Shown one piece after another: positions 8,259 to 17,803 of a stretch of 64,000 nt of DNA. The stretch comes from Vibrio zhugei (GTDB lineage Bacteria; Pseudomonadota; Gammaproteobacteria; Enterobacterales; Vibrionaceae), in NCBI RefSeq assembly GCF_003716875.1, contig NZ_CP033077.1, forward strand, positions 992,001 through 1,056,000, written 5' to 3'. The notes under the pieces are model-generated. The model saw only the letters and a list, made by a program, of their open reading frames with translations. It had not been told where the DNA came from and made no database searches. Each line of letters begins with the position of its first letter. Within the stretch, counting starts at the first letter, position 1. The translations under genes were made by a program, and so were the position numbers.

Positions 8259-9755
8259 ATGAGCGATGAACAACTGTTTCGACCCAATAATATGGCGCTG
8301 TGTGTCTTCGCCATTGCATTGGGTGTGTTCATGCAGGTGCTTGATACCACGATTGCAAACGTGTCACTTCCAACCATCGCCGGTAATATGGGGGTCAGCT
8401 CGAACCAAGGCACATGGGTGATTACGTCTTTCACCGTGAGTAATGCGATTGGTCTGCCTATTACCGCTTGGCTGAGTCGTCGTGTTGGCGAGGTGCGTTT
8501 GTATCTGGGGGCTTTGATTGCGTTTAGCGTTTTATCCTTTTTATGTGGTATCTCGCAAAGTATGGGCGAGCTGGTTATCTTTCGGACGTTTCAAGGGGTA
8601 GCGGCCGCGCCCTTGTTTCCGATGAGCCAAGTGTTGCTGATGTCGATTTTTCCGAAAGATAAACGACACATGGCGCTGGCTTTAATTGGTATGGTTGCCG
8701 TGGTTGGGCCGATTGTTGGGCCGATTCTGGGCGGTTGGCTGACCTACGACTATAGCTGGCCTTGGATTTTCTTTATTAACATTCCCATCGGGATTTTTTC
8801 TGTGATGGTGCTGATGACGCAGTTACGTGATCGCCCGCAGCAGACGGAAAGAACCAAGTTAGATTATGTCGGCTTAGCCACCATGGCTCTGGGCGTTGGT
8901 GTACTGCAAATCGTACTTGATAAAGGTAATGAGCTTGATTGGTTTGATAATGATTGGATTGTCGCTGGGTCCATTTTTGCTGCGGTCATGATTGTTTTCA
9001 TGGTTATCTGGGAATTGACCGATGACAATCCGATTATCAACTTGAAGCTGTTTACCAATCGTAGCTTTTGTATCGGGACGATTGTCCTCACCATTGGTTA
9101 CTCGGGGTTCTTCAGTATTAACCTATTGCTTCCACAATGGCTGCAAAACCAGTTGGGTTATACGGCGTTATGGGCCGGATTGGCTTGTGCGCCAATGGGG
9201 GTGATCCCCTTATTCTTAACCCCAATACTCGGACGTTTTGGTCATAAAATGGATATGCGAATGCTCGCGGCGGGCGCATTTGTGGTCATTGGGGCCAGTT
9301 GTTTGATGCGTGCTGGCTTTAATACAGAAGTGGACTTTACCACCATCGCGATTGTGCAGCTGTTTATGGGGATAGGGATCGCACTGTTCTTTATGCCAAT
9401 GACGACCATTTTATTGTCTGATCTCAGCGGAGCGGATGTCTCGGATGCCGCGTCTTTGTCGACCTTTATTCGTACGATCGGGGCCAGTTTTGCTTCGTCG
9501 TTGACGACGTGGTACTGGTCACATGGTGCCAGTTTGCATCACTCGGTATTGAGTGAGCATATCAACCCGTACAATCCATTGGTGCAAGACGACATTCAGC
9601 AAGGTGGGCAGTCGATGTTGGCATCGCTTAATGGCACGATCACCAATCAATCGTTCATGCTGTCGACCATTGATATCTTCGTGATTTTGACGGCGATATT
9701 TTTTATCACCATGCCATTTATCTTCTTGACGAAAAAAGCCGCGGGCGGACACTAA
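8259..9755 (+). CDS. EmrB/QacA-type multidrug exporter (MFS, DHA2)
   Basis: This 498-residue protein has the 14-helix layout of DHA2 transporters. It carries the motif-D1-like start LDTTIANVSLPTIAG at about residue 30, motif A SRRVGEVRLYL near 75, and motif C GPIVGPILGGWLTYDYSWPW near 150. With the adaptor and outer-membrane lipoprotein it forms a proton-driven pump spanning both membranes. Known EmrB substrates are uncouplers, bile salts and hydrophobic drugs; the substrate here is unknown. A strong terminator follows. Confidence 0.9.
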   Translation: MSDEQLFRPNNMALCVFAIALGVFMQVLDTTIANVSLPTIAGNMGVSSNQGTWVITSFTVSNAIGLPITAWLSRRVGEVRLYLGALIAFSVLSFLCGISQSMGELVIFRTFQGVAAAPLFPMSQVLLMSIFPKDKRHMALALIGMVAVVGPIVGPILGGWLTYDYSWPWIFFINIPIGIFSVMVLMTQLRDRPQQTERTKLDYVGLATMALGVGVLQIVLDKGNELDWFDNDWIVAGSIFAAVMIVFMVIWELTDDNPIINLKLFTNRSFCIGTIVLTIGYSGFFSINLLLPQWLQNQLGYTALWAGLACAPMGVIPLFLTPILGRFGHKMDMRMLAAGAFVVIGASCLMRAGFNTEVDFTTIAIVQLFMGIGIALFFMPMTTILLSDLSGADVSDAASLSTFIRTIGASFASSLTTWYWSHGASLHHSVLSEHINPYNPLVQDDIQQGGQSMLASLNGTITNQSFMLSTIDIFVILTAIFFITMPFIFLTKKAAGGH

Positions 9756-9794
9756 ACGCTTCATCGGTGTATCAACGGTTTTTAATGAGAATTG

Positions 9795-9822
9795 AGGCTC
9801 TGTATTCACAGAGCCTTTTTTT
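9795..9822 (+). terminator. rho-independent terminator of the efflux operon
   Basis: Perfect 9-bp stem AGGCTCTGT/ACAGAGCCT, 4-base loop, seven T residues. Confidence 0.9.
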
Positions 9823-9940
9823 GTCTTGAGAATAATGATCATACTTTTAGAACAAATACATCTAATCTTTCACGTAGAGGCTAGGTATCGACCGAGATAT
9901 TATCAAGACTGATCACGCAATGAATAAAAGGAAAAGAAGA

Positions 9941-10750
9941 ATGACTCAGAATAATAAGCATATTGCGTACATTTCTCACGGTGGTGGCCCAATGCCTCTG
10001 ATGGGTGATCCAGCTCATCAAGAAATGGTGACGGAACTGAAAGCCTTGGCGGCTCGCTTCCCCAAGCCGGATGCGATTCTTGTGGTGAGTGCTCATTGGG
10101 AAGAAGATGTGCCGACCATTACTGCGGCCACTCAGCCTTCACTTGTGTATGACTACTATGGGTTTCCCGAAGAGACCTATCAGTTAACCTATCCCGCTCC
10201 CGCCGCGCTGCCATTAGCCCACAAGATTTACGAGGTGTTACACACGACAGGCATTGCCGCGAAATTGGATACGCAACGCGGCTGGGATCATGGCGTATTT
10301 GTACCGTTAATGTTGATGTACCCAGACGCGGCTATCCCCGTGGTTGAGCTGTCGTTAGTCAAAGGGTTGGATGCGGCTCAGCATCTCGATATTGGTGCCG
10401 CGTTAGCTGAACTGGACTATGACAATTTATTGGTGATTGGTTCTGGATTCTCGTTTCACAATATGAACGCGTTTTTTGCGCCGACCACGGAGGCGATCAC
10501 CGCCCAAAACGAGGCGTTCGAAGCTTGGTTACAAGACACATGTTCCAGTGAGGCGCTCGACGAAGCACAACGTACGCAGCGTTTCATTGAATGGTATAAC
10601 GCGCCGGGCGCGCGTTTTTGTCAACCTCGCGAAGAGCACCTTTTGCCATTGCATGTGTGTTATGGCATGGCCCAACGTCCGAGCGATTTTGTTCAATCGA
10701 TAAAAGTATTGAACAAGCAAGCCAGCATGGTTGGGTGGGAAAACGTATGA
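9941..10750 (+). CDS. ygiD: 4,5-DOPA-extradiol-dioxygenase-like protein (YgiD/LigB superfamily)
   Basis: The 269-residue protein has the class III extradiol dioxygenase fold. Metal-ligand and active-site histidines are visible in SHGGGP near the N terminus, SAHWE near residue 48, GWDHGVFVPL near 118 and FHNMNAF near 175. Length matches E. coli YgiD (262 residues), which cleaves the DOPA ring in vitro; the natural substrate is unknown. An upstream in-frame ATG at 9920 lacks a ribosome binding site, whereas 9941 follows AGGAAAAGAAGA, so 9941 is preferred. Confidence 0.82.
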   Translation: MTQNNKHIAYISHGGGPMPLMGDPAHQEMVTELKALAARFPKPDAILVVSAHWEEDVPTITAATQPSLVYDYYGFPEETYQLTYPAPAALPLAHKIYEVLHTTGIAAKLDTQRGWDHGVFVPLMLMYPDAAIPVVELSLVKGLDAAQHLDIGAALAELDYDNLLVIGSGFSFHNMNAFFAPTTEAITAQNEAFEAWLQDTCSSEALDEAQRTQRFIEWYNAPGARFCQPREEHLLPLHVCYGMAQRPSDFVQSIKVLNKQASMVGWENV

Positions 10751-10752
10751 AA

Positions 10753-11457
10753 TTAGGGCGGTGATAAGCCTTCAATGGCATGATAAGCACGTAATGCGTC
10801 ATCCGTTTCCTGGGCATTATGGTGCAAGAGACGTTGATAGTGGGCGATGGTATTCCGGTGATATCGTTGGATCACCTGCTGTTGTGCTTCGTTCTCTGCT
10901 TGCCAGATTTGTTGGCCGACAGGGTGGAGCGAGGTTGAGGTATCATCTCGGCACTGGGTAATGCTTAGAATTTCGTAGTGCCGACGGTTTTCTTCCACCA
11001 ACGCTTCACGTCTTAAACGGTAATGATGGGTGATCAAACGCTGGCGCAGTGCGTATTGATGTCGCACTGGGCACACAATGAAATCCACCTCAAGGTTGGG
11101 GTGGTTGCGGGTTATTTGCTCGATAAAGTGGCTGATGAGATCACCGCCGACCCCGGCAATGATCACCAAGTGTCGGCCCGAGAAATGCGTCAAAGGCAAC
11201 TGCGTCATATCGATACAATGGGTGCGCCAGTGGCGTGTGGCCTCAGTCTGGTGCGTTTGCAAGCGCTGGGTGAGTTGTTCGATCAGATGAGGCACCACAT
11301 CGACAAAATGTATGGTGGCAGAGCTGATTCGCTGTAACAGGTCGGCGCCAAGATAGCCATGGTCACAGCACCCATCCCAAATGTGATCATAAGCGTGTTG
11401 CTGCGTTTGTGTCTCTGCCCATTGGGCGATCAGTCGTAATCGTTGACTTAATTTCAT
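10753..11457 (-). CDS. trmK: tRNA (adenine-22-N1)-methyltransferase-like protein, TrmK family
   Basis: A class I SAM-dependent methyltransferase of about 234 residues. It starts with KLSQRLRLIAQW and then has a motif I region DGCCDHGYLG, which corresponds to the TrmK signature around (V/I)GCDHAYL. IIAGVGGDLISHFI and FIVCPVRHQYALR correspond to the later motifs of the family. In Firmicutes TrmK methylates A22 of tRNA; many gammaproteobacteria carry this homologue without a proven target. The ATG at 11457 has AGGGGGA just upstream and is preferred over one five codons earlier. It is convergent with the dioxygenase gene, two bases apart. Confidence 0.72.
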   Translation of the reverse strand: MKLSQRLRLIAQWAETQTQQHAYDHIWDGCCDHGYLGADLLQRISSATIHFVDVVPHLIEQLTQRLQTHQTEATRHWRTHCIDMTQLPLTHFSGRHLVIIAGVGGDLISHFIEQITRNHPNLEVDFIVCPVRHQYALRQRLITHHYRLRREALVEENRRHYEILSITQCRDDTSTSLHPVGQQIWQAENEAQQQVIQRYHRNTIAHYQRLLHHNAQETDDALRAYHAIEGLSPP

Positions 11458-11686
11458 GGTTCCCCCTGCCATTTTTCACCCAACCTTCAGTGCCGCGCAT
11501 TGTAATGATTTTTGGCAAAGAAGCGAAGGTATGATTGTTTCGGCGGCCTCGTTTCTTAAGATCTTATTTTTATATCAATGGTTTGGTTAAATTTACGTCA
11601 ACATTGCGCCTCCTGATATGGGGCTAACCTAACCACGACGGATATAGGCTATGTTGGTGAACGTCAGACAAGCTGGGAGGCGTTCT

Positions 11687-14600
11687 ATGCATCAAACATT
11701 GAGAAATAAAGGGTTTATGGCTTATCTGTTGGTGGTGTTCGCCAATATATTTGTCGACTTTGGCCACAAGGTCATAGTGCAAAATACCATTTTTGAGAGT
11801 TTTCCTAAAAGTGAACACATCGGTTGGATGGCGCTCGTCAATGGATTGATGTTGTTGTCTTTTGTTCTTGTCATTTTGCCGACAGGATTTATGGCGGACC
11901 GTTATCCGAAACGACGCGTCATTCGGATGTGCGCCGTCGGCGGGTTGGTGACGTCATTGCTAATTACCTACAGCTATTATTCGGGGCATTTCTATTTGGC
12001 TTTGGCCTTAAGTGTGGTCCTTACCATCCAAAGCGCGTTCTATTCTCCGGCTAAAAATGGCTATATGCGTGAACGTTTTGGCTCACAAGAGCTCGGACAA
12101 GCCAACGGCTGGGTACAAGCCGTGTCCGTGTTATCGCTGGTACTTGGCAGTGTTGTGTGCTCCATGGCCTTTACCCAACTGGTACCGCTTAAGTCGAGCG
12201 ATTCGTCCGCAATGGTTTTACACCATGTGGCCGCATTAGGATGGGTATTGGTCGTGATATCCGCCGTTGAATGTTACTTTGCCTTTCGTTTATCCAATAA
12301 CCCGGCAGAGTCCGCTTCCTCCTCTTCTCTGACTTGGGCGACGCACACCCAATCCCATGGTTTGACGCGCCAATGGGGACGCCTTTTACGTCATCCTGTT
12401 TTATGGCAATCGATACTCGGCATCGCCAGTGTTTTAGTGATAGGGACGGTGCTGCTCACGATTTTTCCTTTGTATGCCAAAACACACATCATGCTGCGTC
12501 ACAATGCCGAGATTCAAAGCATCATGGTGATGCTCGGTGTCGGCTTTATTCTCGGCGCCATTTTTTCGGCAAAGCGCTCTCTTCGGCATATTAACTTATC
12601 GTTAGTCCCGACAGGGGCGCTATGTGTGTGTCTTTGTCTTGGTATGGTCACGCAAGTGGCCTCTGCAGGCTGGCTGGCCTTACTCTTTACGGGCGTTGGA
12701 TTTGGCTGTGCTCTGATCACTGTGCCATTACAGGCTCGCGTGCAGTTTTATGCAAAGCGTAAGGAATTGGCGCGCGTGCTGGCCTGTCAAAACATGGTGC
12801 AAGCCGGGGCGATGCTGCTTGTGTTGGGCCTAACGGTTGGTGTAATGCTGTCTGGACTTAATAGTGCGTATCTTGTGTGGTTGGTTTTCATACTCAGTGT
12901 GTTTATGGCGTTGACGGCAGTGATTCGTTTTCCACATGCTTTGATTCGAGGTCTGCTGACTCGGATGATTGGGCATAAATATCGATTGAAAGTGATAGGT
13001 TTAGAGCACTTTCCCCAGTCTGAGCAAGGCATTTTATTGCTGGGCAACCACATCAGTTGGTTAGATTGGGCGTTGATCCATATGGCGAGCCCTTATCATG
13101 TTCATTTTGTGATGGCGCAAGATCTCTATGAGCGCTGGTATTTCAAATGGATCTGCCAGCGATTTGGGGTCATTCCTATTGCGCCGGGGCACAGTCAAAC
13201 GGCCTTGCAGCGTGTGACCGAATTACTCAATGCGGGCAAAACCGTGTGTATTTTTCCAGAAGGCCGCATCAGTCACTTGGGTCAACTGGGTGAGTTCAAA
13301 CATGGCTTTGAGGTCGCGTGCGAACAAGCAGAAGGGGTGATTATCCCGTTTTATCTCAGAGGGATGTGGGGAAGTGCGTTTTCTCGTTCGACCAAAACAC
13401 TCGATAAAGCTCGAAATAAAGGGATAAAGCGCGATATCACGGTGGCATTTGGTGAGCCCATGTCGATTCATTCGACGGCGGCCGAGGTGAAACAAAAAGT
13501 GTTTGATATGTCGGTGGCCAGTTGGAATGATTACGCGGACACACTGGAGCCGTTACCGAAGACGTGGATTACCACGGCAAAATCGCGTCCAGCGAAATGG
13601 GCGATTGTCGATAGTCATGGTAAACCGATGTCGCATATGCGCTGCTTAATCGGCAGCTTACTCATGAAGCACCCCATTGCTCAATTATCTGGGCAGCATA
13701 TTGGATTGTTGGTGCCGACCTCCAGTGCGGGTTTACTCGCTAACGTGGCGACATTGATGGCGGGTAAGACGGTGGTCAATATCAACTATACGTCCTCGCT
13801 GGAGGCGATTGCGTCTGCAAAGCAGCGCGCTGATATTCATAGTGTGGTGACCTCACGTCAATTTATTGAGAAGCTGAGTAAGAAAGGCGTGGATTGTGAA
13901 ACCATCTTAGAGGGGGGCTCTGTCTGTTATCTTGAAGATATCATGAAGGAGGTCAGTCCGACTCGTCGCTGGCTGACTACCGTGGCGGCTTATGGTTTAC
14001 CGGCGACGTGGCTGACGATGCTGTTTTGTCACAACCAGCATTTGACAGACACCGCCGCGATTTTATTTTCCTCGGGCAGTGAAGGGGAGCCCAAAGGCGT
14101 GATGTTGAGCCATCGCAATATTATGGCCAATCTACGTCAAGTGGCGGATGTGCTGAACGTTCGAGAAGATGATCGCATCATGGCAACGTTGCCATTGTTT
14201 CATGCTTTTGGCTTAACCGTGACAGGTATGCTGCCGTTGATGGAAGGCATTCCGGTCATTTGTCATCCCGATCCTACTGATGGCGCCAATATTGCTAAAG
14301 CCGTTGCCAAACATCAAGCAACGTTAATGTGTGCCACGTCAACGTTCTTACGCATGTATCAGCGTAATCGCCGTATCAAACCCATGATGTTTAACTCATT
14401 GCGCGCGGTGGTATCCGGGGCTGAAAAGTTGGACGCTGACGTCAAACGTGCGTTTCAAGAAACCTTTATGGTCCCCGTTCTGGAAGGTTACGGAACCACC
14501 GAAACCACTCCTGTGGCGAGTGTTAATTTACCGGGGCATTTAATTCGTGAGCAGGCTTACATTCAAGAGGCATCTCGCGAGGGCACGGTCGGTTTAGCCT

Positions 14601-15160
14601 TACCGGGAACGACGTTTCGAATTGTCGACCCAGACAGCTTAGACACGCTGCCTGCTGGAGAAGATGGATTGATCATGATTGGTGGCGCGCAAATCATGCA
14701 AGGGTACCTCAAAGATCAAGAGAAAACCGACGAAGCCATTGTCGAACTGGAAGGTCAACGTTGGTATAAAACCGGAGACAAAGGGCACTTAGACGAGGAC
14801 GGTTATTTAACCATTGTCGATCGTTATTCTCGATTTGCTAAGTTAGCCGGGGAAATGGTCAGTTTGAGCGCGGTGGAAAACACCATCAAATCGTTGCTGG
14901 ATGAGAGCGAGATGAATTTGGTCGCGGTGAACCTTCCCGATGCAAAGAAAGGGGAGAAGATCATTGTCTTAACGGAGAGTACGCGGTCAGAAGATGAGAT
15001 AAAACAGACCCTTGCACAAGAAGGTATGGACAGTTTAATGCAGCCCAGTCGCATTTTCCATGTCGATGCCGTGCCGATATTAGGCACCGGTAAAATGGAC
15101 TTTGCTGGCGCGAAAGCGTTGGCTCAAGAAAAGCTGGAAACATCAAACGACTCTGAGTGA
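11687..15160 (+). CDS. aas: LplT-like transporter / lysophospholipid acyltransferase / acyl-ACP synthetase fusion
   Basis: One 1157-residue polypeptide carries three activities. Residues 1 to about 410 are an MFS domain like the lysophospholipid flippase LplT. About 420-630 is a PlsC acyltransferase with NHISWLDW (H-x4-D) and FPEGRIS. About 640-1157 is an adenylate-forming domain with SSGSEGEPKG, GYGTTETTP and YKTGDKG. In E. coli the first part (LplT) is separate from bifunctional Aas; together they import, re-acylate and recycle lysophosphatidylethanolamine in the inner membrane. The start at 11687 follows GGGAGG at 11675-11680; an ATG at 11651 is weaker. A bidirectional terminator follows. 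Confidence 0.88.
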   Translation: MHQTLRNKGFMAYLLVVFANIFVDFGHKVIVQNTIFESFPKSEHIGWMALVNGLMLLSFVLVILPTGFMADRYPKRRVIRMCAVGGLVTSLLITYSYYSGHFYLALALSVVLTIQSAFYSPAKNGYMRERFGSQELGQANGWVQAVSVLSLVLGSVVCSMAFTQLVPLKSSDSSAMVLHHVAALGWVLVVISAVECYFAFRLSNNPAESASSSSLTWATHTQSHGLTRQWGRLLRHPVLWQSILGIASVLVIGTVLLTIFPLYAKTHIMLRHNAEIQSIMVMLGVGFILGAIFSAKRSLRHINLSLVPTGALCVCLCLGMVTQVASAGWLALLFTGVGFGCALITVPLQARVQFYAKRKELARVLACQNMVQAGAMLLVLGLTVGVMLSGLNSAYLVWLVFILSVFMALTAVIRFPHALIRGLLTRMIGHKYRLKVIGLEHFPQSEQGILLLGNHISWLDWALIHMASPYHVHFVMAQDLYERWYFKWICQRFGVIPIAPGHSQTALQRVTELLNAGKTVCIFPEGRISHLGQLGEFKHGFEVACEQAEGVIIPFYLRGMWGSAFSRSTKTLDKARNKGIKRDITVAFGEPMSIHSTAAEVKQKVFDMSVASWNDYADTLEPLPKTWITTAKSRPAKWAIVDSHGKPMSHMRCLIGSLLMKHPIAQLSGQHIGLLVPTSSAGLLANVATLMAGKTVVNINYTSSLEAIASAKQRADIHSVVTSRQFIEKLSKKGVDCETILEGGSVCYLEDIMKEVSPTRRWLTTVAAYGLPATWLTMLFCHNQHLTDTAAILFSSGSEGEPKGVMLSHRNIMANLRQVADVLNVREDDRIMATLPLFHAFGLTVTGMLPLMEGIPVICHPDPTDGANIAKAVAKHQATLMCATSTFLRMYQRNRRIKPMMFNSLRAVVSGAEKLDADVKRAFQETFMVPVLEGYGTTETTPVASVNLPGHLIREQAYIQEASREGTVGLALPGTTFRIVDPDSLDTLPAGEDGLIMIGGAQIMQGYLKDQEKTDEAIVELEGQRWYKTGDKGHLDEDGYLTIVDRYSRFAKLAGEMVSLSAVENTIKSLLDESEMNLVAVNLPDAKKGEKIIVLTESTRSEDEIKQTLAQEGMDSLMQPSRIFHVDAVPILGTGKMDFAGAKALAQEKLETSNDSE

Positions 15161-15181
15161 TGGGCGATCTGATGACCTAGC

Positions 15182-15210
15182 AAAAGAGAGGCGCTGAGCG
15201 CCTCTCTTTT
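15182..15210. terminator. bidirectional terminator between aas fusion and DUF3012 gene
   Basis: Perfect 13-base arms AAAAGAGAGGCGC/GCGCCTCTCTTTT around TGA, with A and T runs on the two sides, serving both convergent genes. Confidence 0.9.
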
Positions 15211-15245
15211 CAGTTATGTGTTGTGATGCGTCGCCATATATCTGG

Positions 15246-15512
15246 CTACAGGATGCAATGTTTTGCGTAAGAGGTGGCTTCGTTCGCCGTCCACTCACCT
15301 TTCGGCTTGTCTTCCATGCCCTGACACCAAGTTTGACTGCCCACTTCGTTGCCCATTAAACAATGTTTGGCGTAGTCCATGGCATTGTCACTGCTCCATT
15401 GAGTCTTGGGCGTTTGTTCCATGTGAGAACACCAGGCTTTAGAGCCGACATCATCACCACATCCGGCGAGAGCCAGCGTGGTAAGTGTTAAGAAAACAAT
15501 ACGTTTTATCAT
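15246..15512 (-). CDS. small lipoprotein with two tandem DUF3012-type repeats
   Basis: The protein has a lipoprotein signal ending in LAGC. The mature part is two tandem copies of a ~32-residue unit of the form VGS-x-WC-x3-M-(x)7-W-(S/T)-x-NEA/DNA-x3-YAKHC. Each copy has two Cys, which may pair. The single-copy unit is what I recognise as DUF3012, seen in short lipoproteins of Vibrio and relatives; its role is unknown. In-frame ATG 15524 and TTG 15527 are alternative starts; 15512 gives a normal-length signal peptide. Confidence 0.72.
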   Translation of the reverse strand: MIKRIVFLTLTTLALAGCGDDVGSKAWCSHMEQTPKTQWSSDNAMDYAKHCLMGNEVGSQTWCQGMEDKPKGEWTANEATSYAKHCIL

Positions 15513-15718
15513 GCGAAAATCCATCAATTTGGTGGTGTATGATACCAGTTTAGCGCGATAACAGGTGAGATTGTTAGTGGTACGAAAAATCGTTATGCCA
15601 CTCCTTTCTTACTAGAGTGATCTTTCTCACCAATTGCTCTGTTGAATTGTCCAATAGACAGATCCAATTCACATTCTATTCCGATCAGCAATGCAAACTT
15701 TTTTCGTTGTCATTATTA

Positions 15719-15738
15719 TCATCGAAACGTTTCGATGA
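15719..15738. promoter_or_regulatory. RbsR operator, perfect 20-bp palindrome
   Basis: TCATCGAAACGTTTCGATGA is its own reverse complement. Its core CGAAACGTTTCG is the core of the known RbsR/LacI-type operator in E. coli. It lies 51 bases before rbsD, and rbsR is the last gene of the same operon. Confidence 0.85.
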
Positions 15739-15789
15739 CGGCTTTTTATCGATGACTTCCGATAAGCCAAACAGGATATTGCCCTTATT

Positions 15790-16209
15790 ATGAAAAAATC
15801 AGCCTTGTTAAACGCCCCTTTATCGCAACTTGTTGCCTCACTGGGGCATACCGATGAATACACGGTGTGCGATGCGGGACTACCAATTCCTAGTCAGGTG
15901 CAGCGTATCGATTTAGCGCTGACGGCGGGAATTCCTTCGTTTCTCGATACGGTCGCGACCTTGCTCAGTGAGTCCCAAGTGGAAAGCGTGATTTTGGCCG
16001 AGGAGATTCGCGAGATGAATGCGGACTTGCATCAGTCACTCCTGACGCTTCTCGAGCAAGAGAGTCAGACGCATACCCAGCCGATTACGGTGGAATATAT
16101 GCCGCATGAAGCGTTTAAAGCTCGAACTCAACGCAGTAAAGCCATTGTACGTACTGGTGAATGTTCTCCTTTTGCGAACATTATTTTTCGTGCGGGCGTG
16201 ACGTTTTAA
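15790..16209 (+). CDS. rbsD: D-ribose pyranase RbsD
   Basis: A 139-residue protein of the RbsD/FucU mutarotase family, with the start MKKSALLNAPLSQLVASLGHTDE (conserved His near residue 20), CDAGLPIP at about 28-35 and the C-terminal IVRTGECSPFANII. It interconverts pyranose and furanose forms of ribose so that RbsK receives the right isomer. It is the first gene of rbsDACBKR and lies just after the palindromic operator. Confidence 0.95.
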   Translation: MKKSALLNAPLSQLVASLGHTDEYTVCDAGLPIPSQVQRIDLALTAGIPSFLDTVATLLSESQVESVILAEEIREMNADLHQSLLTLLEQESQTHTQPITVEYMPHEAFKARTQRSKAIVRTGECSPFANIIFRAGVTF

Positions 16210-16261
16210 TTCTGAGCCTGATGTCGCGCAAGCGACGCATTGATAACAACAAAGAGGACAG

Positions 16262-17803
16262 ATGATGAGTCAGCCAATTTTATCCTTAAGTGACATCGAG
16301 AAAGCGTTTCCTGGCGTAAAAGCGTTAGATAAAGCCAGCTTGAATGTGTATTCCGGTCGGGTCATGGCCTTGATGGGAGAAAATGGTGCGGGTAAGTCGA
16401 CGCTCATGAAAGTGCTTACTGGCATCTACAAAAAAGACGCGGGAAAAATTGAATACCAAGGTATGCCGGTCCAATTTAAAGGGCCTCGTGAATCCCAGCA
16501 TGCCGGGATCAGTATTATTCACCAAGAGCTTAATCTCATTCCCGAGCTCACCATTGCCGAGAATATTTTTTTAGGAAGAGAAATTGTCTCGCCCATGGGA
16601 CGCATTTTGTGGCAAGAGATGTATCAGCAAGCTAACCAGCTGCTGGCTCGTCTTAACGTCAAACACTCGGCAAAAACCCCATTGGGCGATCTCAGCTTAG
16701 GTGAGCAGCAAATGGTAGAAATTGCCAAAGCGCTGTCGTTTGAATCGAAAGTCATCATTATGGATGAGCCGACTGATGCGTTAACCGATACGGAAACGGC
16801 GTCTCTTTTTACCGTCATTCGTGAATTACGTGAACAAGGTTGTGGGATTGTCTATATCTCTCACCGTTTGAAAGAAATTTTTGAGATTTGCGATGACATC
16901 ACGATTTTGCGTGACGGTAAGTTCATCAAACAATACGAAGTGGCTAACACGCACGAAGATCATCTGATTGAGTTGATGGTGGGGCGTCGACTGGATGAAC
17001 AATACCCACGTCTTGCCTCGGCCAGTGATGAGGTCTGTATGGAAGTGACCGGCTTAAGTGGTGACGGGGTTCACGATGTCAGCTTTAGCTTGAAGAAAGG
17101 CGAAATCCTTGGAATCTCTGGGTTAATGGGCGCGGGCCGGACGGAGCTCATGAAAATGATTTATGGCGCGTTACCAAAAACCCATGGTGACATTACCTTA
17201 GACGGTCAGCCTCTCAATATTCATTCCCCCAAAGATGGATTGCATGCCGGCATTGCCTACATTTCTGAAGATCGCAAAGGGGATGGTTTGGTGTTGGGAC
17301 TGTCGGTGAAAGACAACATGAGCTTGTGTGCGTTGCCTTATTTTAGCCGTGGCCTACATATCCAGCAGGCGCAAGAGCGCTTGGCGGTGGATGATTTTAT
17401 TCATTTATTCAATATCAAAACCCCTAAACGTGAACAAATCATTGGCAACCTGTCCGGGGGCAATCAACAAAAAGTCGCGATTGCGAAGGGATTGATGACG
17501 CGTCCTAAAGTGCTCATTCTCGATGAACCGACACGAGGTGTGGACGTAGGGGCTAAGAAAGAGATCTATCAACTGATTAACGAGTTCAAATCCGAAGGCA
17601 TGAGCATCATTTTAGTGTCGTCAGAAATGCCAGAAGTGTTGGGGATGAGCGACCGTATTTTAGTCATGCATGAAGGCCATATTACGGGCGAATTTAATGC
17701 CGATGACGCTAACCAAGAAAGCCTAATGGCCAGTGCCGTTGGTAAGAATAAAAAAGAATCCCTTAAGTGGATGCAAGAGTCTGTAAACGAGGAGCCAGCA
17801 TGA
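16262..17803 (+). CDS. rbsA: ribose ABC transporter, duplicated ATP-binding subunit RbsA
   Basis: The 513-residue protein has two fused ATPase domains. The first is canonical (GENGAGKST, signature [17 protein letters not shown]). The second has a degenerate Walker A (GLMGAGRTE) with signature LSGGNQQK and [11 protein letters not shown]. This asymmetric pattern is normal for sugar importers of this class. Translation may begin at the first ATG or the one immediately after it, which is better spaced from GAGGA. The stop overlaps the rbsC start (ATGA). Confidence 0.95.
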   Translation: MMSQPILSLSDIEKAFPGVKALDKASLNVYSGRVMALMGENGAGKSTLMKVLTGIYKKDAGKIEYQGMPVQFKGPRESQHAGISIIHQELNLIPELTIAENIFLGREIVSPMGRILWQEMYQQANQLLARLNVKHSAKTPLGDLSLGEQQMVEIAKALSFESKVIIMDEPTDALTDTETASLFTVIRELREQGCGIVYISHRLKEIFEICDDITILRDGKFIKQYEVANTHEDHLIELMVGRRLDEQYPRLASASDEVCMEVTGLSGDGVHDVSFSLKKGEILGISGLMGAGRTELMKMIYGALPKTHGDITLDGQPLNIHSPKDGLHAGIAYISEDRKGDGLVLGLSVKDNMSLCALPYFSRGLHIQQAQERLAVDDFIHLFNIKTPKREQIIGNLSGGNQQKVAIAKGLMTRPKVLILDEPTRGVDVGAKKEIYQLINEFKSEGMSIILVSSEMPEVLGMSDRILVMHEGHITGEFNADDANQESLMASAVGKNKKESLKWMQESVNEEPA

